Positions 22,014-27,623 of a stretch of DNA of 27,623 bases are shown here, piece by piece. The DNA is from Pontiellaceae bacterium (GTDB lineage: Bacteria; Verrucomicrobiota; Kiritimatiellia; Kiritimatiellales; Tichowtungiaceae), in contig JALOTS010000008.1 in NCBI GenBank assembly GCA_025457785.1, positions 1 through 27,623 of the forward strand, read 5' to 3'. The position numbers were made by a program, and so were the translations under genes. The notes beneath the pieces are model-generated. The model had not been told where the DNA came from. It saw nothing but the letters and a program-made list of their open reading frames with translations, and did no database searches. Each line of letters starts with the position of its first letter. Position 1 is the stretch's first letter.

Positions 22014-23185
22014 CGTTATTGGGCGGCGAGCCAGCCTTTGCCGCTCCGTTACATGTGGGTTGCCCCAATATCGGCGACCGGGAGCGATTCTTCGCCTATG
22101 CCAACCGGATGTTCGACAACCGCTGGCTGACCAATTCCGGGCCGCTCGTTCAGGAGTTCGAACGGGAACTCTGCCGTTTTCTGGGAGTTAAGCACTGCAT
22201 CCCCGTCTGCAACGCAACCGTGGGACTCGAAATCGCCATCCGGGCCCTCGGCATGCAAGGTGAAGTGATTGTACCGTCTTTCACGTTCATCGCCACGGCC
22301 CATGCACTCCAATGGCAGGGCATCACCCCGGTCTTCGCCGACATTGACCCGCAAACGCACACCCTCGACCCGCGTGCGGTCGAGTCCTGCATCACGTCTC
22401 GCACGACGGGCATCGTCGGCGTGCATCTGTGGGGCCAACCCTGCGATGTGGATGGCTTGCGGAACGTCGCGGAGCGGCACAACTTGAAACTGCTCTATGA
22501 TGCCGCCCACGCGTTCGGTTGCGGCTGCCGGGGTCGAATGCTCGGCGGCTTCGGTGACGCCGAGGTGTTTAGTTTTCACGCCACGAAATTTTTCAATACC
22601 TTTGAAGGCGGAGCCATCGCCACCCGGAATGACGGGTTGGCGGCCCGGATACGCCGGATGGCTAATTTCGGCTTCCGCGGATATGACCAGGTCGATCGCC
22701 TCGGCACCAATGGCAAGATGAGCGAGGCATCCGCCGCGATGGGGCTTACGAATCTGGCATCCCTGGATGATTTCATCGCCATCAATCGGCGCAATCTGCT
22801 GGCCTATCGACGGGTTCTGGCCGACCTTCCCGGCCTGACCCTGATCGCCCGGGATTCTGCGGAACGAGACAACTTTCAATATGTGATTGTGGAGGTAAAC
22901 AGGCAGAAGACCGAACTGAGCCGCGACGCACTGCTGCACGTGCTGCACGCGGAAAATGTGCTGGCGCGGCGCTACTTCTGGCCCGGGTGCCACAGGCAGG
23001 AACCCTACCGCACAATGGACCCCGACGCGGGACGGCGGCTGCCCCGCACCGAAGCGGTCGCGGAGCGGGTCCTGGCTCTGCCGACCGGCACGGCCGTGGG
23101 TGAACAGGAAATTGAAATCATCGGCGGCATCCTTCGCGATGCCATAGCCAATGCCGATGAGCTTCGACGGAAGGAGAGCGAGTAA
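22001..23185 (+). CDS. DegT/DnrJ/EryC1/StrS-family PLP aminotransferase
   Basis: The 394-residue protein starts at ATG 22001 with AAAGGAGG at 21989-21996. It has the family pattern throughout: NRWLTNSGPLVQEFE near 43, VCNATVGLEIAIRAL near 68, VPSFTFIATAHAL, the PLP phosphate and ring contacts in LLYDAAHAFG (about 165-174), and the Schiff-base lysine K196 in FSFHATKFFNTFEGG. Members transfer an amino group from Glu or Gln to a keto sugar nucleotide, giving an amino sugar. A few act on non-sugar ketones. It should supply the amino sugar that the neighbouring WbqC-like and ATP-grasp proteins could modify. The stop overlaps the next start (TAATG). Confidence 0.94.
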   Translation: MRQLALLGGEPAFAAPLHVGCPNIGDRERFFAYANRMFDNRWLTNSGPLVQEFERELCRFLGVKHCIPVCNATVGLEIAIRALGMQGEVIVPSFTFIATAHALQWQGITPVFADIDPQTHTLDPRAVESCITSRTTGIVGVHLWGQPCDVDGLRNVAERHNLKLLYDAAHAFGCGCRGRMLGGFGDAEVFSFHATKFFNTFEGGAIATRNDGLAARIRRMANFGFRGYDQVDRLGTNGKMSEASAAMGLTNLASLDDFIAINRRNLLAYRRVLADLPGLTLIARDSAERDNFQYVIVEVNRQKTELSRDALLHVLHAENVLARRYFWPGCHRQEPYRTMDPDAGRRLPRTEAVAERVLALPTGTAVGEQEIEIIGGILRDAIANADELRRKESE

Positions 23186-23943
23186 TGGGCGGTTCGATTT
23201 TACGCAAGGCTGCCGGAAGATCGCGTATTGTTTTGCGGTTGGCCGTGAGCACCGCACGCTCGTTCGGCAAGCCGAAAATCTTCTGCATTGGTTGCAATAA
23301 GACCGGTACCACATCCCTGCAAAGAGCCTTAACTGAACTCGGGGTGGCCGTGGGGGAGCAATGGATTGCTGAACGTTTGATGCACGACTGGGGCCGCCGC
23401 GATTTTCGCCGGTTGTTCCGGTATTGTTACACGGCGCAGGCGTTTCAGGACGTGCCCTTCAGCTGGCCCTTCACCTTCCAGGCATTGGATCAACGATTTC
23501 CGCGCAGCAAGTTCATTCTTACGGTACGGAATACGCCGGAACAATGGTACGACTCAATGATGTCTTTCTATGCGGCGCAATTCGGTGATCATTCTCTGAC
23601 TCATGTGGAGCATTTGAAAGCGGCCTGTTACAATCGCCGGGGCGATGTCTACGAGGCAAATCGCCTCTTGTACGATACTCCGGCCGACGATCCTCATAAC
23701 AAGGGTGCCTTATTGGCCAGATACAACCATCATAATGATGCCGTGCGCGAGTATTTCCGCCATCGCCCTGAGGATTTGCTGGTGCTCAATGTGGCGGAGA
23801 CTGATGCCTATGACAAGTTGTGCGATTTTCTGGGAAAACCACGAACAGGTCGGAGTTTCCCGTGGGCGAACAAGACCAGCGATCACGCGGCTGCCCCTGC
23901 TCGCCCGCGTCCCGCAGATTCCGTTACGGAGAATGCCTTATGA
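23185..23943 (+). CDS. Sulfotransferase family protein
   Basis: The 252-residue protein carries the PAPS-binding loop FCIGCNKTGTTSLQRAL (K39 with the TGTTS turn) and the 3'-phosphate motif FILTVRNTPEQWYDSM (R115 and a downstream Ser). It ends with the usual DFLGKP...FPWANKT region. This layout is that of Sulfotransfer_4-like enzymes, which move a sulfo group from PAPS to a hydroxyl or amine, here most likely on a sugar. No PAPS synthesis genes lie in the window. A basic N-terminal stretch of about 30 residues precedes the domain. The start overlaps the previous stop and is preceded by AAGGAG. The stop overlaps the next start (ATGA). Confidence 0.88.
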   Translation: MGGSILRKAAGRSRIVLRLAVSTARSFGKPKIFCIGCNKTGTTSLQRALTELGVAVGEQWIAERLMHDWGRRDFRRLFRYCYTAQAFQDVPFSWPFTFQALDQRFPRSKFILTVRNTPEQWYDSMMSFYAAQFGDHSLTHVEHLKAACYNRRGDVYEANRLLYDTPADDPHNKGALLARYNHHNDAVREYFRHRPEDLLVLNVAETDAYDKLCDFLGKPRTGRSFPWANKTSDHAAAPARPRPADSVTENAL

Positions 23944-25166
23944 TTCCCGCACCGAACAGCAACTCATTGCAACAGGCTTTCTTTCAAGTATCGCCCGAAG
24001 CGAGCGACTATTTCCGGCCATGGACTTATGATATTCCGCTGGCCATTCGCCCGGAAACGCAAGAGAACCTGCGTCGCATCCAGCAACTCTACCTGAAGTG
24101 CATACGACATATCGCGGAACACTATCTTGACTGCTATCGTGATCTCATGCCGGTGCCTGATCGGGTTGCCGAGATCCTCGCGCTGTGCCGCAGCCGGCCC
24201 TACCGCCCCGGCACGTACCGCACGGATTTCGTCGTCGGCGAGGATAACCGTATCCGCCTGATCGAAACCACCTGCCGGTTCGCCATGAACGGCTACTTCA
24301 CTTCTGGTTTTTTCATCCACAATCTGGCCGACCGTTTTCTTGCCGGAAGACCGGATATCCGAAAGACGGATGAATACACGGCGTTCTACGACCGTTTCAT
24401 GGACTACTTCGGTTCTTTTGACCACGTGTGTCTGCTGAAGGGTGCCGACAACAGAAACGACACCAAACGTGTCGTCCAGATGTTTGAACAAGCTGGCTTT
24501 CCGGTGCACGTCATTCCCGCCGACGAGGTGTCTGTCCGGACGCATGATTTCGCCAATGCCGCCGTGATTGGCGAGTTGTCGCACGAGGAGTTGTGCGCCT
24601 TGCCGACGGAAACAGTTGAGGCCATCATTGCCAGCAATTTGATGAACGATCTGCGAACCGTGTTTCTGATCCATGACAAGCGCTTTTTCGCCTTGCTATA
24701 CTGCGACGAGTTCGTGCAGGCAGTGCTGACATCGGCTGAGATCGCGGATCTGCGAGCCTATTTGGTCCCGACTTTCACGAAGCGGTTGAATCCCGAAATC
24801 TGGCCGCAGGCGCGCAACGACAAGGATCGCTGGATTATCAAGCCGTACAACATGGGCAAAAGCATTGACGTTTTCGCCGGGCCGATCACCCCTGCGGCAG
24901 AATGGGAGGCACTGTTTGACTCGGGACGGGCCGATAATATGGTGTTGCAGGAGTACATCCCGCAACGCAAATTCCGGGGTACCATCGCCGGGGTACCGCG
25001 CGAGGATTATATTGTCGGCACGCTGCTGTTTTTTGAGGACGGCTTTTACAGCACGGGCCTGTTCCGGGCCTCGTCGCATCCGGTGACCAATCAGGGCGAT
25101 GACCGCAAGATCGCGCCGCTCGTCACACCGGATTTTGAGCGTTTTGAGGTGGATAATGTGCTGTAA
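23940..25166 (+). CDS. ATP-grasp-like protein, possible amide ligase
   Basis: The 408-residue protein starts at ATG 23940 (SD GGAG near 23928), overlapping the sulfotransferase stop; an in-frame opening at 23820 is rejected. The C-terminal half looks like an ATP-grasp fold: WIIKPYNMGKS (W298, K301, K307), a strand MVLQEYIP with E338, and a late segment HPVTNQGDDRKIAPLV with possible metal and phosphate ligands. The N-terminal half has FVVGEDNRIRLIETTCRFAM near 96-115, which recalls the substrate domain of glutathionylspermidine-synthase-like, circularly permuted ATP-grasp proteins. Its substrate is unknown. Beside an aminotransferase it could attach an amino acid or other acid to an amino sugar. 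The fold call is by eye and moderately sure. Confidence 0.65.
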   Translation: MIPAPNSNSLQQAFFQVSPEASDYFRPWTYDIPLAIRPETQENLRRIQQLYLKCIRHIAEHYLDCYRDLMPVPDRVAEILALCRSRPYRPGTYRTDFVVGEDNRIRLIETTCRFAMNGYFTSGFFIHNLADRFLAGRPDIRKTDEYTAFYDRFMDYFGSFDHVCLLKGADNRNDTKRVVQMFEQAGFPVHVIPADEVSVRTHDFANAAVIGELSHEELCALPTETVEAIIASNLMNDLRTVFLIHDKRFFALLYCDEFVQAVLTSAEIADLRAYLVPTFTKRLNPEIWPQARNDKDRWIIKPYNMGKSIDVFAGPITPAAEWEALFDSGRADNMVLQEYIPQRKFRGTIAGVPREDYIVGTLLFFEDGFYSTGLFRASSHPVTNQGDDRKIAPLVTPDFERFEVDNVL

Positions 25167-25355
25167 GAAGAGCATGTGGGTATGAAAGTGTGCGGGTGCG
25201 GGAGTTGCAGCGCACGATATGCGTTTATTCGCTCAAACAGGAATTGCCCTGCAAACGCTATTTGCACACGAGGGTCAGCGAAGATCTCGACGCGCGGATG
25301 GTCTTTGCTGTATTTTGCCGGGAGCTCAAACTGAAATGACGGGAGGATTCTGATC
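25167..25355. other. Gap with G-rich repeat and possible gene remnant
   Basis: The 189-base gap begins with a G-rich stretch (25172-25205) related to the repeat at 21162-21254. It then contains a short open frame ending at 25339 (LPCKRYLHTRVSEDLDARMV in its middle) that reads like the tail of a real protein, with no start codon or SD. The SD of the next gene (GGGAGG, 25341-25346) closes it. Confidence 0.4.
25172..25205 (+). repeat. G-rich repeat arm, second family
   Basis: Reads GCATGTGGGTATGAAAGTGT then GCGGGTGCGGGAG. It resembles the reverse complement of 21219-21254 and the arm at 21164-21196. No matching opposite arm is seen nearby. Confidence 0.45.
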
Positions 25356-26810
25356 ATGATCAAACTGAAAGACCCAACGCTTCTCCGCGAACAATGCTAT
25401 ATCAACGGCCAATGGATAGCGCCGCTTCCGGGCCAAACGCTGACGGTTCTCAATCCCGCCACGGGGATGGTCATCGGTATAGTTCCAAAACTGGACACGG
25501 CCTCCATTCAGTCCGCCATCCATGCCGCCCATGCCGCTTATCCGGCATGGCGCAGCCGTCTGGCCGCCGAACGCTCCGCGCTGATGCGCCGCTGGTATGA
25601 CCTGATTCTGGAAAATCAGGAGGATCTTGCCCGCCTGATGACGGCCGAACAGGGAAAACCGCTCGCTGAATCACGCGGCGAAATCGCCTACGCCGCATCC
25701 TTCATCGAATGGTTTGCCGAAGAGGGGAAACGGGTGTACGGCGATACCATACCGACATTTGCCAAGGGGAAGCGGGTGGTGGTCGTCAAAGAGCCGGTCG
25801 GGGTCTGCGCCGCCATCACGCCATGGAACTTTCCCTCCGCCATGATCACCCGCAAAGCAGGTCCCGCCTTGGCCGTCGGTTGTACCCTGATCGTCAAGCC
25901 GGCAGAACAAACCCCTTATTCAGCTCTGGCTCTGGCCGTCCTGGCCGAACGCGCGGGTATTCCGGCGGGAGTCTTCAATGTCGTGACCGGCGATGCCGAT
26001 GTCATCGGCCGCGAATTGACCAGCCATCCGTTGGTCCGCAAACTGACCTTCACGGGATCCACCGAAACGGGCCGGCTGCTCATGAGTCAATGCAGCGCAA
26101 CGATCAAGAAGCTTTCCCTGGAACTGAGCGGCAACGCTCCGTTCATTGTGTTTGAGGATGCCAATCTGGAGGAGGCCATTGAAGGAGCTCTTGCATCCAA
26201 ATACCGTAACACGGGCCAGACCTGCGTCTGCGCCAACCGCTTCTACATCCACGATCGAATCTACGATGCATTCGCTGCGGCACTGGTCCGGCGGGTTCAG
26301 AAGTTCATTGTCGGTGACGGGCTGACCGGCGAGACACAGCAGGGACCGCTCATTGATCGGCACGCTATGCTGAAAGTCGAGGCGCATATCGCCGATGCCG
26401 TTCACAACGGCGCACGGATCGTGCTGGGCGGAAAGCGGCATGAACTGGGCGGCAACTTTTTTCAGCCGACGGTTTTGGCCGACGTGACCTCCGACATGGT
26501 CGTGGCCCGTGAAGAAACCTTCGGGCCGGTGGCGCCGCTCATCCGTTTCCAAACCGAGGATGAGGTTATCCGCATGGCCAATGACACCGACTCCGGTCTT
26601 GCCGCCTACCTGTACAGCCGGGATATCGGCAGGGTCTGGCGTGTCTCCGAGGCGCTGGAGTACGGCATGGTGGGCATCAATACCGGACTTATCTCCACCG
26701 CCGTCGCGCCGTTTGGCGGCATGAAACAATCGGGCTTCGGGCGTGAAGGCTCCCGATACGGCATCGACGACTTCCTGGAAATCAAATATCTCTGTATCGG
26801 AGGGGTGTGA
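25356..26810 (+). CDS. gabD: GabD-like NAD(P)-dependent succinate-semialdehyde dehydrogenase
   Basis: The 484-residue protein is close to E. coli GabD in length and in sequence as recalled. Shared segments include EQGKPLAESRGEIAYAASFI, ITPWNFPSAMITRKAGPALA, LVRKLTFTGSTETGRLLM and the end EIKYLCIGG. The catalytic residues are E256 (LELSGNAPF) and C290 (GQTCVCANRF); the second Cys two residues later is also typical of GabD. It oxidises succinate semialdehyde or a similar aldehyde in the cytosol. The SD GGGAGG lies nine bases before the ATG. No GABA aminotransferase is seen, so within this locus the true substrate may be another omega-oxo acid, possibly linked to making a decorating acid for the ATP-grasp protein. 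Confidence 0.93.
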   Translation: MIKLKDPTLLREQCYINGQWIAPLPGQTLTVLNPATGMVIGIVPKLDTASIQSAIHAAHAAYPAWRSRLAAERSALMRRWYDLILENQEDLARLMTAEQGKPLAESRGEIAYAASFIEWFAEEGKRVYGDTIPTFAKGKRVVVVKEPVGVCAAITPWNFPSAMITRKAGPALAVGCTLIVKPAEQTPYSALALAVLAERAGIPAGVFNVVTGDADVIGRELTSHPLVRKLTFTGSTETGRLLMSQCSATIKKLSLELSGNAPFIVFEDANLEEAIEGALASKYRNTGQTCVCANRFYIHDRIYDAFAAALVRRVQKFIVGDGLTGETQQGPLIDRHAMLKVEAHIADAVHNGARIVLGGKRHELGGNFFQPTVLADVTSDMVVAREETFGPVAPLIRFQTEDEVIRMANDTDSGLAAYLYSRDIGRVWRVSEALEYGMVGINTGLISTAVAPFGGMKQSGFGREGSRYGIDDFLEIKYLCIGGV

Positions 26811-26817
26811 TCTTATT

Positions 26818-27564
26818 ATGGGATGTGAAACGGTGGACATCATCCGGGAGCTTCGGGATATGGCCCTGCATAGCGGAGCTGATTTCTTCGGCATCGCCGA
26901 CCTGACACCGGTTCGAGACACAGTTGTGGCGCAGGGCGGGGATTCGCTTGCGGAATTCACGCGGGCGGTCTCTATCGGCATCGCACTCCCCGACGATATA
27001 GTCGACCGGCTTGTGCAACACGAGAATCCATGCGTGGCGCAGCAGTATATGGTCATTTACAACGCGACCAATCGGCAGCTTGATCGGATCGCAGCATCCG
27101 TAGCTGACCGGTTGCGGGTCGCCGGAGCTGCGGTATTGGCGGTGTGCGCCTCGTGCAGAACCGATAATGACCGCCTTTGCGGCCTGTTTTCGCACAAATT
27201 GGCGGCCCGCCTGGCCGGTCTCGGGTGGATCGGGAAAAGCTGCCTTCTTGTCACGCGCCAGGCGGGACCCCGGGTTCGCTGGACTACGGTGCTGACGAAT
27301 GCACCGCTCCTACCGACAGGAGAACCGACAGAGCAGGCATGCGGCGAATGCCGGCGATGCGTGGATGCGTGCCCTGCAGGCGCCTTCTCGGGCCAACCTT
27401 TCCGGGCGGAGGAACCGCGTGAGGTTCGCTTTGCCGTAAGGAAATGTGAAGACTACGTCAATGCCGTGTCACACAGAATGGGCTGTCAGGTTCTCTGCGG
27501 GCTCTGCATGGCTGCCTGCCCGCATGGCAGGCGACTTGAGGATGCGCAGAGGCTTCCGGTATGA
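26818..27564 (+). CDS. Double 4Fe-4S cluster protein, short QueG-like
   Basis: The 248-residue protein has two ferredoxin motifs: C175-x2-C178-x2-C181-x3-C185-P (CGECRRCVDACP) and C223-x3-C227-x2-C230-x3-C234-P (CGLCMAACP). Before them lies AGLGWIGKSCLLV, which is the conserved piece of epoxyqueuosine reductase QueG and its relatives. It is more than 100 residues shorter than QueG and lacks the C-terminal HEAT-like part, so queuosine synthesis is unlikely to be its role; it is better called a COG1600-type redox protein. ATG 26818 follows the dehydrogenase stop by seven bases, with GGAGG (26800-26804) rather far upstream; an in-frame ATG at 26743 would overlap the dehydrogenase. Confidence 0.82.
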   Translation: MGCETVDIIRELRDMALHSGADFFGIADLTPVRDTVVAQGGDSLAEFTRAVSIGIALPDDIVDRLVQHENPCVAQQYMVIYNATNRQLDRIAASVADRLRVAGAAVLAVCASCRTDNDRLCGLFSHKLAARLAGLGWIGKSCLLVTRQAGPRVRWTTVLTNAPLLPTGEPTEQACGECRRCVDACPAGAFSGQPFRAEEPREVRFAVRKCEDYVNAVSHRMGCQVLCGLCMAACPHGRRLEDAQRLPV

Positions 27565-27601
27565 CCTCAACGACTTTTTGGAAATCAGATCGGAAAAATT
27601 A

Positions 27602-27623
27602 ATGAAAAAGTTTTGTAATCAAG
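27602..27623 (+). CDS. Possible start of a further gene, cut by the window end
   Basis: ATG at 27602 opens MKKFCNQ and runs off the end. A 13-codon frame (ATG 27561) overlaps the previous stop and ends in TAATG at this start. The SD is weak. Too little is visible to name it. Confidence 0.25.

Noticed and set aside
22049..23314. Minus-strand open frame of 421 codons opposite the DegT gene
   Set aside because: Shadow of a clearly recognised aminotransferase; no SD or motif.

Overview
The window looks like a chromosomal segment of a Gram-negative bacterium, most likely from the PVC group (Verrucomicrobiota or Kiritimatiellota type). The evidence is a complete moxR/bat operon, an outer-membrane polysaccharide locus, a GxxExxY-family gene and dispersed intergenic repeats. 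The taxon is an inference from gene content. Coding DNA is GC-rich. Most genes overlap their neighbours by ATGA or TAATG and carry clear Shine-Dalgarno (SD) sequences.

Region 1 (1-1392) holds the 3' end of a PIN-domain toxin gene, an AT-rich minus-strand gene for a membrane-anchored protein of unknown function, and a 490-base non-coding stretch with repeat arms. Region 2 (1393-9887) is an aerotolerance-type operon on the plus strand: moxR ATPase, DUF58 protein, a lipoprotein/membrane protein, a GxxExxY PD-(D/E)XK nuclease-like gene, batA, batB fused to TPRs, a Q/D-rich BatC-tail protein and batD. MoxR and the VWA proteins probably form a membrane-associated chaperone or maturation system acting in the periplasm.

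The most striking feature is a family of about 33-base inverted arms with a core resembling CCRC-AAAGARCGCA. At least seven copies lie between 148 and 4782. One pair forms an empty 79-base hairpin between moxR and the DUF58 gene. Another pair encloses the GxxExxY gene inside the operon and supplies the C-terminal codons of two proteins. This looks like a small mobile element family with the GxxExxY protein as candidate mobiliser.

Region 3 (9888-10310) contains a minus-strand terminator and a 48-base 3' fragment of a tRNA-Asn gene, which looks like an attachment-site scar. Its orientation suggests an integrated island extending to the right. Region 4 (10314-21126) is a polysaccharide locus: outer-membrane beta-barrel protein (frameshifted), a small secreted protein, two O-antigen ligase/polymerase-like membrane proteins, a Wzc-like tyrosine autokinase, two GT4 glycosyltransferases (the second frameshifted near its end) and a WecA-like initiating transferase fused to a Rossmann domain. 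Region 5 (21273-27564) is a decoration cassette: WbqC-like protein, DegT aminotransferase, sulfotransferase, ATP-grasp protein, GabD-like aldehyde dehydrogenase and a double 4Fe-4S protein. A second, G-rich repeat family flanks the WbqC-to-ATP-grasp block.
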